Part shown: piece by piece, positions 10,017 to 18,863 of the stretch
Layout: the number at the start of each line of letters is the position of its first letter
Position numbering within the stretch: the first letter of the stretch is position 1
Source of the DNA: Paenibacillus sp. J31TS4
Lineage (GTDB): Bacteria; Bacillota; Bacilli; Paenibacillales; NBRC-103111
Reading direction: 5' to 3'
Assembly: GCF_018403265.1 (NCBI RefSeq)
Contig: NZ_BOSI01000001.1
Coordinates: forward strand, 372,001 to 436,000
DNA length: 64,000 nt
Notes under the pieces: model-generated
The model's database searches: none
Seen by the model: the letters and a program-made list of their open reading frames with translations, nothing else
Told to the model about the DNA's origin: nothing
Translations under genes and position numbers: made by a program

Positions 10017-10883
10017 ATGGACATCTCATTAGAACAGTCGGTACCGGTTGCGCGAAGATCGATCAAGCTGCCGTTCACGGTCTGGCTGCGTCATTGCGTC
10101 CTGCTCGCCGGATCATTAATCATGATCACGCCGTTCCTATGGATGGTCCTCGCCTCGGTAAAAGCAAGCGAGGAGATTTTCAACGGCCGCTTCCTCTCAC
10201 TGCCCGCTGTTTGGCACTGGGAGCACTATATACAAGCTTGGCATATGGCCCCGTTCAACCGATTCTTTCTCAACAGCTTACTGATGTCGGTCGGCGTCGT
10301 CGCCGGACAGATCGTAACCTGCTCGATGGCGGCTTACGCGCTCTCGTGGGTGCCTTTTCGAGGGAAACGATTCACTTTTTTGCTCGTCATCGCTTCCACG
10401 ATTGTTCCTTTCGAATCAACGATGATTCCATCCTACCTGGTCATAAAAGAGCTCGGATGGATAAACAGCTATGCCGGTCTAATCGTACCAAGCGTCACCA
10501 GCGTTTTCGGCATTTTCCTGCTTCGCCAATTTTTCTTAACGATCCCCCGCGATCTGATCGATGCCGCCCGGATAGACGGCTGTGGCTATTACCGAACGTT
10601 GTTGCAGGTGATCGTTCCAATCTCCGGCACCGTTATCGCAACACTCAGTCTGTTCGCCTTCCTGCATGCGTGGAACAGCTATTTGTGGCCGCTTCTCATT
10701 ACGAACAGTCAGGACATGCGCACCGTACAGGTCGGGCTTCGTTATATGATCGATCAAGAAAAAGGCATCGAGTGGCCGCACTTGATGGCCGCCTCGACCT
10801 TCATCATTTTACCGGTGATGGCATTCTTCCTTTTTACCCAGAACTATTTCGTACGAGGCGTCATGCACGCATCGGTGAAATAA
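10017..10883 (+). CDS. Carbohydrate/glycerophosphodiester ABC transporter permease (UgpE/MalG type)
   Basis: 288 residues with six predicted membrane helices and the EAA motif DAARIDGCGYYRTLLQVIVP in the last third, typical of the MalG/UgpE partner. It forms the membrane channel with the upstream permease. The ATG follows AGGAGGAGG with a normal spacer. The C-terminal NYFVRGVMHASVK tail is standard for the family. No ATP-binding gene is present in the operon, so a shared ATPase of the MsmX/UgpC kind encoded elsewhere is inferred. Confidence 0.93.
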   Translation: MDISLEQSVPVARRSIKLPFTVWLRHCVLLAGSLIMITPFLWMVLASVKASEEIFNGRFLSLPAVWHWEHYIQAWHMAPFNRFFLNSLLMSVGVVAGQIVTCSMAAYALSWVPFRGKRFTFLLVIASTIVPFESTMIPSYLVIKELGWINSYAGLIVPSVTSVFGIFLLRQFFLTIPRDLIDAARIDGCGYYRTLLQVIVPISGTVIATLSLFAFLHAWNSYLWPLLITNSQDMRTVQVGLRYMIDQEKGIEWPHLMAASTFIILPVMAFFLFTQNYFVRGVMHASVK

Positions 10884-10912
10884 ATACTCAACTAGCGAAT
10901 GGAGGATATTCT

Positions 10913-12196
10913 GTGAAAAAAGCATTGTTATCCGTTGCGATGCTCAGTTTGATTGGCCTCACCGCCTGTTCCTCTGGCACAAAGGGAGACAATCCCGCTG
11001 CCGCTTCGACACCGGCAGCCGAGCAGCCTGTAACGCTAACCTTCTGGTCGACCAATAAAGATCTGCTGGCTGAAGATGTCAAAGCATTCGAGGAAAAATA
11101 CCCGAACATCAAGATTAAAGCCGAATACATGGGCGGCTACGATGAAATGGCACAGAAGGTCATGGCAGCCGTCGTCTCGAACAGCTTGCCCAACGTCGTC
11201 CAGCTTGGGCAGCGCCACGGGATCCCGCAGATGGCCGATAGCGGCCGGCTGGTTCCGATCGAGCAGTTTATGACGGACAAAGAAAAGGACGATGTGTATC
11301 CATATTTCTGGGATCGGTTCCGCTATAAAAACAAGTTGTGGACGATTCCGTTCAACAGCAGCACGCCGGTGCTTTATTACAATCAAACGATGTTCGAGCA
11401 GGCCGGTCTGAAGGCGCCAAGCACTTGGGACGAGCTGGTTTCCGCCGCGAAGGCGCTCATGAAGGATACGAATGGCGATGGCAAAATCGATGTTTGGGGG
11501 TTCAATACGGCTGCCGATTCTCCCTGGTACTTTCAACCGATGACCTGGAATCGCGGCGGAACGATCATCGACAAAGACGGCAAAGTCACCGTGAACAGTA
11601 AAGAAGCAGTCGAGACGCTGAAATCTTTCCAGGACCTCGTCCATGTATCCAAAGCGATGGCGCCTAATCAGCACAAGACCGCAGAAGAAGATTTCGCTGC
11701 CGGCAAGGTGGCAATGATCTTCAAATCCGGTGCTTCTCTGGCCAGTACACAAAAGACAATCGGTGATAAGTTCAAGATAGGCATCACATTCTTACCGGAG
11801 GTCAAGGAACGGAATGTGCCAATCGGGGGCAACAGCCTCGGGATTTTCAAATCGGATGCGGCTATGGAGAAGGCGTCTTGGACGTTTGTTCAGTTCTTGA
11901 CCGAAACCGATAATGCGGCCAAGACGAGCATGGGTTCCGGGTATGCACCCATCAAGAAATCGGCGTTCGAGACGGAGGCGTTCCAGAAGAAGATGCAGGA
12001 TGATCCGCTGTTCAAGACAATTATGGAACAAAACGAATACCTTCGCGGGCAAGGTATTCATCCGGCTGACTCCCTGATTTGGAACGGGATCGTTAACGCG
12101 CTGGAAATCGTCGAGGGTGACGCCAATGCGGATCCGCAGAAAGTACTCGATAAGCTGCAGGCAGACGTCGAGACCTTCATGAAAACCTACAAGTAG
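10913..12196 (+). CDS. Extracellular solute-binding lipoprotein (UgpB/MalE type)
   Basis: 427 residues from a GTG at 10913 preceded by GGAGG. The open frame extends far upstream inside the permease gene, but that part is a shadow. Signal peptide with lipobox LTAC (lipidated Cys19), a short low-complexity linker, then a family 1 binding-protein fold: VTLTFWSTNKDLL near the N-terminus and hinge-region blocks such as YYNQTMFEQAGL and AAGKVAMIFKSG. It captures substrate outside the membrane for the two upstream permeases. The adjacent glycerophosphodiesterase suggests glycerol-3-phosphate or glycerophosphodiesters as the substrate, an inference from context. Confidence 0.93.
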   Translation: MKKALLSVAMLSLIGLTACSSGTKGDNPAAASTPAAEQPVTLTFWSTNKDLLAEDVKAFEEKYPNIKIKAEYMGGYDEMAQKVMAAVVSNSLPNVVQLGQRHGIPQMADSGRLVPIEQFMTDKEKDDVYPYFWDRFRYKNKLWTIPFNSSTPVLYYNQTMFEQAGLKAPSTWDELVSAAKALMKDTNGDGKIDVWGFNTAADSPWYFQPMTWNRGGTIIDKDGKVTVNSKEAVETLKSFQDLVHVSKAMAPNQHKTAEEDFAAGKVAMIFKSGASLASTQKTIGDKFKIGITFLPEVKERNVPIGGNSLGIFKSDAAMEKASWTFVQFLTETDNAAKTSMGSGYAPIKKSAFETEAFQKKMQDDPLFKTIMEQNEYLRGQGIHPADSLIWNGIVNALEIVEGDANADPQKVLDKLQADVETFMKTYK

Positions 12197-12210
12197 GGAG
12201 ACTAGTCCAT

Positions 12211-12933
12211 ATGTTTATGAATTTAGCCCATCGCGGTGCTTCGGAATATGCGCCGGAGAATACGCTCTCCGCATTTTACAAAGGCATTGAACAAGGCGCG
12301 AACGGCATCGAGACTGATTTAAAGACGAGTAAGGACGGCGTCATCATCCTTTTTCACGACAATGAGCTGAACCGCACAACGAACGGGCAGGGACTTCCCT
12401 CCGAGTATACTTGGAAAGAGCTTCAGGGGCTGGACGCCGGTTCTTGGTTCTCCCCGGCATATACTGGTGAGAGACTGATCACGTTCGAGCAGTTTCTCTA
12501 CTTGTTCGGCAGAAAGCCGCTGCTATTCGCGCTGGAACTGAAAGACATGGGCATCGAAAATCCGGTTCTCGAACTGATCGAACGATTCGGTGTCCGAAAG
12601 CAGGTAACCATCACTTCCTTCTGGTACGCGAATTTGGAGGCGGTTCGGACATTGGACGCCTCCATTCGAATCGGTCATTTGATTCGAAAGATCGATAAGG
12701 AAGCAATTGGTAAGCTAAAGGACATCGGAGCGCAGCAAATTTGTCCCGCCACCGAACTACTGGAGCCTGATGATGTGCGCTTGGCCAAAGCTCATGGTCT
12801 GGAAGTCCGAGCCTGGGGAGCCTTCACGCCGGAGCTGATGCGACATGCACTAGATTGTGAGGTAGATGGGATGACCATTAATTTCCCCGACAAATTAACG
12901 AAGGCCCTTCAGACCTCATACATTAAGAAATAA
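12211..12933 (+). CDS. Glycerophosphodiester phosphodiesterase
   Basis: 240 residues, without signal peptide, so cytoplasmic. It hydrolyses glycerophosphodiesters to sn-glycerol-3-phosphate and an alcohol. The GDPD TIM-barrel residues are visible: H7 and R8 in LAHRGAS, E34 and D36 in GIETDLK, and H49 in LFHDNELNRTT. It is last in the importer operon, 14 bp after the binding-protein gene, behind GGGAG. This resembles UgpQ acting on imported diesters. Confidence 0.94.
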   Translation: MFMNLAHRGASEYAPENTLSAFYKGIEQGANGIETDLKTSKDGVIILFHDNELNRTTNGQGLPSEYTWKELQGLDAGSWFSPAYTGERLITFEQFLYLFGRKPLLFALELKDMGIENPVLELIERFGVRKQVTITSFWYANLEAVRTLDASIRIGHLIRKIDKEAIGKLKDIGAQQICPATELLEPDDVRLAKAHGLEVRAWGAFTPELMRHALDCEVDGMTINFPDKLTKALQTSYIKK

Positions 12934-13036
12934 CGGAGGCCATGTTGCCCGTCTCGTCGTGAACACTTCATTCCCCAACCTGTACGGAATGTTTCCCGTC
13001 TTGCGCTGCACCAAGCTCTCTCGGTCCTTATATAAA

Positions 13037-13079
13037 ACACAACAAACCCAGTCCCCTCCCGGAACTGGGTTTGTTGTGT
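13037..13079. terminator. Strong hairpin terminator, probably bidirectional
   Basis: Perfect 16-bp stem ACACAACAAACCCAGT pairing with ACTGGGTTTGTTGTGT, 11-nt loop. On the minus strand it is followed by TTTTATAT. It lies between convergent genes. Confidence 0.75.
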
Positions 13080-13317
13080 CCTATGATCTGAACGAAATCG
13101 CCTCGCTCGGTCGTGACGACTCGTTTCAGAATCAGCTGTAATAAGCATTATAGATCATGCAACTAACCTGTCCGCTTGCCCAGCAAGTGCTGGATTTATC
13201 AGTAGAAGCCGAGTTGTGCTTTACTGAATTCATGCTGCTATGTGTGATAAGGATGCTAGAACGAGACTGCAAGATGACTTGCAGATCATCGTTATTTTTC
13301 GCCAGTTGAGAAACAGA

Positions 13318-13345
13318 GAAAGACGCTCGCGAGCAAGCGTCTTTC
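13318..13345 (-). terminator. Hairpin after the phosphodiester glycosidase gene
   Basis: Perfect 10-bp stem GAAAGACGCT/AGCGTCTTTC with an 8-nt loop, about 80 bp past the stop at 13428. The U tract is short in both directions. Confidence 0.55.
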
Positions 13346-13427
13346 CTTAGTATTTTTCCTTTAATTAAGTATGCCGGTGTAGAGGCATCTCTCCTCGTAA
13401 AGGAAGATTGTGGGGCCGGACTCTTCT

Positions 13428-14672
13428 TTAACGGCCAAAATGCGGATGAGTAGATACGATCAACAAGGCATTGCCGATGGCCCGTTCCTTGCCATCGGAA
13501 GGCAAGTTAGCAAGCGAGAGCTCCTCGTCCCCCGGCTCTTTCAGCAGCAGAGTAGTCGATCCTCCCCCGTCCATGTTGATTGCTTCCTCCATGCCGAGGG
13601 ATTGCAGATATTCCGCTCCTTCTCTCAGCGTGACGCCGTCGGCGTAACCAGGCTGGCGGCCATCAAATGTAACCACGTACAGTTGGCCGTTCTTCGTGGC
13701 CAGGAAGGTTCGGGGATTCGGAACGACCACATTGTTTACAGTGGAATCGTCCACCTGGCTGGAGACTTCCCCGTTGTGCAGCAGCACTTTGGCCAACCCC
13801 GACCAGCCGGCTACAGCATACTGGGCATCATTCAGCCCGTTATCGAGATCGACGCCGAACGTGACGGACGTTCCAACCTTCAGATGGCTAGTGATCCAGC
13901 TTGCCTTGCTTCCGCTGGCGGATAGGACGAACTTACCGGCGGGAATCGGGTTGTCAGTAGTTGAGTAGACGGCTTCCACCATGCCTCGTACCGGCTCTCC
14001 CGGTTTCAGGATAGCCGAAGGATCATCAGGCGTAATCAACACTTCCACTCCTTCACCGACAGCGCCGGTTGACTCGTCGAATCGTTCCGTATACAGGAAG
14101 GCGTGGTTCGTGTGACGCTGTTCACGCAGCTTGTTAACTGCGTATACTTGCAGGGACTCTCCGTTGTCCGTCCGTATGTAAGAGTTTATGGACACCTCTC
14201 CCCCTATTTGGACCGTCCCATCCTTCTTCACAGCGAAGAACGTCCGCCCTAGGTTCGGAGCCGTCCGAATCTCGCCGTTCGTGATTTGCAGGCCGGTGGG
14301 CACTCCCGTCGCAGCGAAGAAATCCAGATTCACGGCTCCAACGACTCTATGGCCGTCCGAGTTATGCTGCTGTGCCATGGCGGAGGCTGCTGCTTTGGCT
14401 TTCACCTTTCCATCGGGTGAATGGATCTCCAACTTGACGAATGGGTTGTTCGGCTGCAGCCGGACGATATGAATACTTTGGTTCGTAGTTCCATCAGTCT
14501 GATGAACAACCGAATGATTAACACCCGGGACAACCAGATGAGATGGCTGTGTCTCAGCGTGCAATGCTTCCGCGAATGCCGGATAAGGAAGAGAAGAGCC
14601 TAGTGCAAGGACAGATGCAAATAGAAGAAGCTTTTTTCCCAACAAAGGTAAACGCTTTCCAAAATGATCCAC
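13428..14672 (-). CDS. Secreted phosphodiester glycosidase family protein (NAGPA-like)
   Basis: 414 residues with a signal peptide (MDHFGKRLPLLGKK, hydrophobic core, PYPAFAEA). The body matches the NAGPA/DUF2233 family of exported phosphodiester glycosidases, including VVGAVNLDFF, a FLATKNGQLYVVTFDG strand and the diagnostic near-C-terminal motif EAINMDGGGSTTLLL. Family members act on sugar phosphodiesters; the bacterial substrate is usually unknown. A promoter with an overlapping catabolite operator lies upstream at 14809-14839. It is monocistronic by layout. Confidence 0.85.
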   Translation of the reverse strand: MDHFGKRLPLLGKKLLLFASVLALGSSLPYPAFAEALHAETQPSHLVVPGVNHSVVHQTDGTTNQSIHIVRLQPNNPFVKLEIHSPDGKVKAKAAASAMAQQHNSDGHRVVGAVNLDFFAATGVPTGLQITNGEIRTAPNLGRTFFAVKKDGTVQIGGEVSINSYIRTDNGESLQVYAVNKLREQRHTNHAFLYTERFDESTGAVGEGVEVLITPDDPSAILKPGEPVRGMVEAVYSTTDNPIPAGKFVLSASGSKASWITSHLKVGTSVTFGVDLDNGLNDAQYAVAGWSGLAKVLLHNGEVSSQVDDSTVNNVVVPNPRTFLATKNGQLYVVTFDGRQPGYADGVTLREGAEYLQSLGMEEAINMDGGGSTTLLLKEPGDEELSLANLPSDGKERAIGNALLIVSTHPHFGR

Positions 14673-14808
14673 AATCGTTCACACTCCCCGACTTTTCTTT
14701 TCGTCGCGGCAAACGCATATTCAATCCCCTTAATCAGCGGCCAATAGGTTCGTTAAATATTACATAGGATATTCACTCCGTCGTTGGCCTCGAATTGTAG
14801 AGGAATTA

Positions 14809-14839
14809 TGCAAGCGTTTTCCGACTATCCCAGTATATC
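14809..14839 (-). promoter_or_regulatory. Promoter -10 with overlapping cre-like site
   Basis: On the minus strand, TATACT (14837-14832) is a good -10. Just downstream, GGAAAACGCTTGCA (14822-14809) matches 12 of 14 positions of the cre consensus. Position near the transcription start suggests CcpA repression of the glycosidase gene. Confidence 0.5.
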
Positions 14840-15182
14840 ATGAAGCACATGGAAGAAAAGGGAGTCGTTTCCTTTTTAACAAAACATTAATCCAATACTC
14901 ATCTTCACATGGATCCCCGCAAGAAAACGTATTAGAGGGGTTCACTTCAGATGACCACCTTTTTCCTTTCATAATGGCTTGATTTACTTATCGCTTACCA
15001 TTTTCCATATATTGTATATAATAGAGTCGAACATTAGCTCGCTTGGGCCATACAAGAAGTATCGGGTAATGACCGGTCACTTGGAGTACCCCTCGAAAGG
15101 AGCTTTGACCAAGCGGGAACAAGCTGTACTGAAATTGACGATGATGTTGGTGATCGATTCGTTAAAAAGGAGGCCGTTGTCT
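14840..15182. promoter_or_regulatory. Upstream region of VOC gene with likely promoter
   Basis: TTACCA (14995-15000) and TATAAT (15017-15022), spacer 16, form a plausible rightward sigma-A promoter about 160 bp before the VOC start. The open frame from 15069 to 15182 is in phase with the VOC gene but has no family similarity, so it is treated as leader. Confidence 0.45.
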
Positions 15183-15584
15183 ATGAACCAAATCCGGTTA
15201 GTTTCCGATTTGCAGAAATCAAAGGACTATTACAAGCAAGCGCTTGGCTGTAAAGTTGACGGCTGGGGACACGCGGAGCGGGAACACCCCCGGCTTGGGT
15301 TTATTTTATACCAGGCGGAGAACCACGAGGACGTAGTGCCGAACAAAAAGCCGAGACAAATTCCGTACCCTAAAAACTGGGAAGGGCCTGTGGCCGGCTG
15401 TGATACATACGCCTATACGGATTGGGAACAGATTGACGGATTACTTGAGCAATTTCGAGCGGATGGCGCGTTCATTCATTACGAAATCAAACAGGAGGAT
15501 CAAGGTGACATGCTCTGGAAGGAGTTTGGGATCCGCGATCCTGACGGATACGTGATCTTATTCGGAGCCGGCAAGTTTAAGTAG
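15183..15584 (+). CDS. VOC superfamily (glyoxalase-fold) protein
   Basis: 133 residues starting at the ATG after AAGGAGG. It starts directly in the first beta-alpha-beta-beta-beta module (QIRLVSDLQKSKDYYKQALG) and ends with the usual second-module hallmark FGIRDPDGYVILFG. Such single-domain proteins are dioxygenase, isomerase or antibiotic-binding relatives; the metal ligands are not all clear and no substrate can be named. The frame is open upstream to 14979, but the longer version has no family support. It is followed by a strong terminator. Confidence 0.8.
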   Translation: MNQIRLVSDLQKSKDYYKQALGCKVDGWGHAEREHPRLGFILYQAENHEDVVPNKKPRQIPYPKNWEGPVAGCDTYAYTDWEQIDGLLEQFRADGAFIHYEIKQEDQGDMLWKEFGIRDPDGYVILFGAGKFK

Positions 15585-15598
15585 CTGTCTTAGTTCGG

Positions 15599-15643
15599 CG
15601 GCAGTTTAAGACTTTAGTAGGTCTTCAACTGCCGCTGTTTTTA
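15599..15643 (+). terminator. Rho-independent terminator of VOC gene
   Basis: GCGGCAGTT and AACTGCCGC arms plus an inner AAGAC/GTCTT pair, followed by TGTTTTTAAT. Confidence 0.85.
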
Positions 15644-15686
15644 ATATTTCTAAACAAACGCGACTTCTAACTCGATCTTCCTTTCC

Positions 15687-15911
15687 TTAAGCCTCTTCTT
15701 TGACTTGTGGATTCTTTCCCTTACGAAAATCATCCCATAAGGGGCCAATGTATTTTTCTAAAGCCTTTATGACGACATCTCTGCGGTTTTCTTCAACATT
15801 CTCTGTGTCATTCAAAATTTCATTTCTTATACGCACAAGCACAAATAAAGGTGGCAATTTTGCCTCACGAAGAGCCTTAATCATCTTTTCTTCTTGTTGG
15901 GTAATAACCAC
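15687..15911 (-). CDS. Small hypothetical cytoplasmic protein
   Basis: 74 residues, highly charged, no signal or membrane segment. The start is a GTG at 15911 with GAGGGAG about 10 bp upstream. I do not recognise the family. The predicted content is mostly helical (EEKMIKALREAKLPPLFV then IKALEKYIGPLWDDFRKG). It lies downstream of, and in the same direction as, the small membrane protein at 15974, possibly in one transcript. Confidence 0.55.
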   Translation of the reverse strand: MVITQQEEKMIKALREAKLPPLFVLVRIRNEILNDTENVEENRRDVVIKALEKYIGPLWDDFRKGKNPQVKEEA

Positions 15912-15973
15912 AGCCCACTCTCCCTCTTTTTTGTTTCAAGCCTTCCTCCCCCATCGGGTCATCGTGCTTCATT

Positions 15974-16258
15974 TTAAAGGATGACATTGGTGTCATGCTG
16001 GATCCAATAATTTGGCTCGTTTTTGTTTAATTCAATAAGGGTTGATTGTTGACTTATAGCTTTAGCCACAACATCAATCGCAGTACGATCGTCCGAAGTC
16101 AAAGTTACTAAGACGGTCCTGCCATGGGGATCCAGGATGGTAACTTTTTCAACAGATTGTCCATGAATTTTTGGCGTACGTTCTACATACCTCCAGCTGA
16201 ATAAGCAAACAATCAAAACAAGACATAAAAATAACCAAAGTGTTTGTTTTCTTCTCAT
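15974..16258 (-). CDS. Small membrane-anchored hypothetical protein
   Basis: 94 residues from an ATG with GAGGAAA upstream. One N-terminal transmembrane segment (residues 5-22, LWLFLCLVLIVCLFSW) follows a basic MRRKQ head. The rest is predicted outside the membrane and reads as a small beta-rich domain (VEKVTILDPHGRTVLVTLTS). No family was recognised. It is divergent from the aldo/keto reductase gene at 16482. Confidence 0.6.
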   Translation of the reverse strand: MRRKQTLWLFLCLVLIVCLFSWRYVERTPKIHGQSVEKVTILDPHGRTVLVTLTSDDRTAIDVVAKAISQQSTLIELNKNEPNYWIQHDTNVIL

Positions 16259-16481
16259 TATGATATTTCCTCGCTTTCTACCGTCGTTACTAATTTGCGC
16301 TAGTGCTGGGAATAATACGTTTTGCGTTCACTCGTCCACTTCGCCCGTGTACATCGCTACAGGCACTTTTTAGTACCTATCTTACTTTGAAGTGCGTACT
16401 AGCCAAAAACGTTTGTTCCTCTCATAATAAACATCGACCGATGATTCCTATCACGATACACACCTACTGGAGGTTTTTTTT

Positions 16482-17324
16482 ATGACAACACATCTGCAAG
16501 CAACTACGACTCTCAATAACGGCAAGGCTATGCCGTGGTTCGGCATCGGCGTATTCAAAGTCGAGGAAGGTCAAGAGCTCGTAGATGCCGTCAAAGCGGC
16601 TGTCGCCCATGGGTACCGCAGCATCGACACGGCGGCCATCTATGAGAACGAGCGCAGCGTCGGCCAAGCTATCCGCGAGGCCCTTCAAGAAACGGGACTC
16701 TCCCGCGAAGACCTATTCGTCACTTCCAAAGTATGGAACGCCGATCTCGGCTATGAAGAGACGCTCGCCGCCTTTGACACCAGCTTGGAAAAGCTGGGGC
16801 TCGATTATCTCGATCTGTATCTCATTCACTGGCCGGTGGCCGGTAAGTATAAGGACGCTTGGCGTGCGCTCGAAGCGCTGTACAAGGCCGGACGCGTCAA
16901 AGCGATCGGCGTCAGCAACTTCCAGATTCATCACCTGGAGGACCTGATGAAGGATGCCGAAATAAAGCCGATGGTGAACCAGGTCGAGCTCCATCCGCGG
17001 CTCAGCCAGCAAGCGTTGCGCGATTTCTGCGCCCAGCATGACATTCAGATCGAGGCATGGTCGCCTCTGATGCAGGGCCAGCTGCTGGACAACCCGGAGC
17101 TGAAGGAAATCGGCGCCCGTCACGGCAAGTCGGTCACCCAAGTCATTTTGCGTTGGGATTTGCAAAACGGCATCGTAACGATTCCCAAATCGACGAAGGC
17201 ACACCGGATTATCGAGAACGCCTCGGTGTTCGACTTCGAGCTGACGAGCGAAGAGATGACCCGGATTGATTCGCTGAACCAGGACCTCCGGGTTGGACCG
17301 GACCCTGACAATTTTGACTTCTAA
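16482..17324 (+). CDS. Aldo/keto reductase (AKR5-like, 2,5-diketogluconate reductase type)
   Basis: 280 residues, a single cytoplasmic TIM barrel that reduces aldehydes or ketones with NADPH. The catalytic set is visible: Asp and Tyr in SIDTAAIYENERSVG, Lys in VTSKVWN, and His in DLYLIHWPV. The family signature GRVKAIGVSNF is present, and the NADPH loop IPKSTKAHRIIENA is near the C-terminus. The start is fixed by TACTGGAGG. It closely resembles Bacillus YvgN/YtbE-type reductases. It is monocistronic, with an inverted repeat at its end. Confidence 0.93.
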   Translation: MTTHLQATTTLNNGKAMPWFGIGVFKVEEGQELVDAVKAAVAHGYRSIDTAAIYENERSVGQAIREALQETGLSREDLFVTSKVWNADLGYEETLAAFDTSLEKLGLDYLDLYLIHWPVAGKYKDAWRALEALYKAGRVKAIGVSNFQIHHLEDLMKDAEIKPMVNQVELHPRLSQQALRDFCAQHDIQIEAWSPLMQGQLLDNPELKEIGARHGKSVTQVILRWDLQNGIVTIPKSTKAHRIIENASVFDFELTSEEMTRIDSLNQDLRVGPDPDNFDF

Positions 17325-17378
17325 GTCCAGTTTGCCTAAACAAAGACCGCTAGTCCCTCTTGCAGGAACTGGTGGTCA

Positions 17379-17403
17379 GCCTGTTGAGGAACTCTCAACA
17401 GGC
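17379..17403. terminator. Bidirectional hairpin between convergent genes
   Basis: GCCTGTTGAG/CTCAACAGGC, 10-bp stem, 5-nt loop, followed rightward by TTATTTG. It serves the reductase gene and abuts the stop of the leftward DedA-PAP2 gene. Confidence 0.7.
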
Positions 17404-18702
17404 TTATTTGTCTTCAGGGAATAGGTTCGACTTGTTGTTCTTAAAAAGCCGGAATAGTTCTAATAAGACAATATTCAAGCTTAGCCAGACTCCACCGAAT
17501 ACGTATCCGGCTGCCACATCACTAGGATACTGAATGTCAAAATAAATACGGCTGATGCCTACAAGGAACGAAACAGCCAGGACAAGAAGCAACGCGCCGG
17601 TTCGAATCCAGGCGATCCTTACATGCCGAACAAAGAGATACATCGCGAAACCTAAAAAAATGATCGTAATTAACGTCTGCTCGCTCGGAAAAGTATTCAT
17701 AAGGCTCGTTGGCCCGGTTCGATGAAACAACTTCCGCAGCCCTTCATCCCAAAGCTCTCCACCAATCAACACAAACAATAAGAATGATACTTCCAGCAGC
17801 CGGTCTCTCCCCTTTATCAAAACCCATACAACCGTCAGACCGACAATAGTGAAAAGCACCGGAAGCGATGCTAAATCCATAAACCGATTCATCCATCCCG
17901 TCCATGTCTCATCAAAAACAGCCTTCACGATAAAGGTCGTGACCGCATCAAAATCGGCAAACTCACCCGCTAAAAAGTCTTGAATCAAGCCTGCCATCAC
18001 GCTGAACAGGATAAGAAATACGCCAAACGCAATGACAACGAGAAGCTTAACCTTTCCAAGAGAATGAAACGTTTGAACCCCTTTATTCAGTCCTGCTAAC
18101 GTTATCGTAACCATTTGAGCTTTGTATCGTCTGAACATGTAGACTGCGACAAAAAGAAGTACCGCTATCATCCCGGCAATGATTAAATACTTGGTGATGG
18201 TATGATGAAACTGCTCCCACTTGGGACCGAGGACTTTTCCAAGCGAAATAAATGTGCCCGTCCATAAAAACGCACCTGTATATGCAAAAAGCATATAGGT
18301 TCGAAACGGCATACGGGTAACTCCCGAAAAATAACCGGTGAAATGACGGATTCCGGGAATGTAATAGGCAATGAGCAAAAGCTTGTTCCCATAGCGCTCA
18401 AACCATTCTGACGTCTTCCTGAGCTTATCCGGTCCGAGATGGATTTTCGCGCCGTACTTTTCAAAAAAAGGCGTCCCCAGCTTGAAACCGATCCAGTAGG
18501 ATAACGTCATTCCTAGGGAGGCGCCAAAACCGGCCGTTAGAATACTTAAGCCCCAATTTAAATGCCCCTGAAAAATCATAAGTCCTGTATATGTCATCAG
18601 AACTTCTCCGGGCAGGGGCAGAGCAAGAAGTTCAAGCATTAGGGCAATCCCTAAAACGTAGTACCCATATTGATCCATTAATTGTTGGATGAGTTGCGTC
18701 AT
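17404..18702 (-). CDS. DedA-PAP2 fusion membrane protein with degenerate phosphatase site
   Basis: 432 residues from the ATG at 18702, the start correctly spaced from GGAGG (an upstream in-frame ATG overlaps that site). Residues 1-190 form a DedA/VTT lipid-scramblase-like domain (LALPLPGEVLM, GFGASLGMTLSYWIG, YYIPGIRHFTGYFSG). After a linker with further helices, a PAP2-like domain occupies about 255-425. Its active-site motifs are altered: PSGH reads PSEQ (Gln342), and SRx5Hx3D reads SR-x5-Q391-x3-D. Both catalytic histidines are therefore absent, so phosphatase activity is doubtful and the domain may only bind lipid phosphates. Confidence 0.85.
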   Translation of the reverse strand: MTQLIQQLMDQYGYYVLGIALMLELLALPLPGEVLMTYTGLMIFQGHLNWGLSILTAGFGASLGMTLSYWIGFKLGTPFFEKYGAKIHLGPDKLRKTSEWFERYGNKLLLIAYYIPGIRHFTGYFSGVTRMPFRTYMLFAYTGAFLWTGTFISLGKVLGPKWEQFHHTITKYLIIAGMIAVLLFVAVYMFRRYKAQMVTITLAGLNKGVQTFHSLGKVKLLVVIAFGVFLILFSVMAGLIQDFLAGEFADFDAVTTFIVKAVFDETWTGWMNRFMDLASLPVLFTIVGLTVVWVLIKGRDRLLEVSFLLFVLIGGELWDEGLRKLFHRTGPTSLMNTFPSEQTLITIIFLGFAMYLFVRHVRIAWIRTGALLLVLAVSFLVGISRIYFDIQYPSDVAAGYVFGGVWLSLNIVLLELFRLFKNNKSNLFPEDK

Positions 18703-18800
18703 TTGTACCTCCATACAAGCTCTTATGCCAAAGGGACTTAGTATCTTTCAAAAAAGTTCCATTCATGCCTTGTTAGTTTTTACCGTCGTAAAAAGAAATA

Positions 18801-18825
18801 CCCCAAAAGCTTTGAGCTTTTGGGG
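18801..18825 (-). terminator. Terminator of VOC gene 18864-19301
   Basis: CCCCAAAAGC/GCTTTTGGGG perfect stem with a 5-nt loop. On the minus strand it is followed by TATTTCTTTTT. Confidence 0.85.
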
Positions 18826-18863
18826 GATATGTAGAAATTAGCGGCTAACCTTCTATGTGCTTG

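Larger units (their letters stand above)
12934..13427. other. Convergent intergenic region with two hairpins
   Basis: No protein-coding signal was found. A 16-bp stem hairpin at 13037-13079 and a 10-bp stem hairpin at 13318-13345 separate the rightward importer operon from the leftward glycosidase gene. The rest (about 13080-13310) shows nothing recognisable. Confidence 0.5.

Noticed and set aside
10094..10912. Upstream extension of the binding-protein frame
   Set aside because: Overlaps the second permease in another frame; the lipoprotein signal and ribosome site fix the start at 10913.
12959..13141. 60-codon open frame after the diesterase gene
   Set aside because: Runs through the terminator hairpin and lacks a ribosome site or family similarity.
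14646..14662. cre-like GTAAACGCTTTCC
   Set aside because: Lies inside the coding start of the phosphodiester glycosidase; the site at 14809-14822 is better placed.
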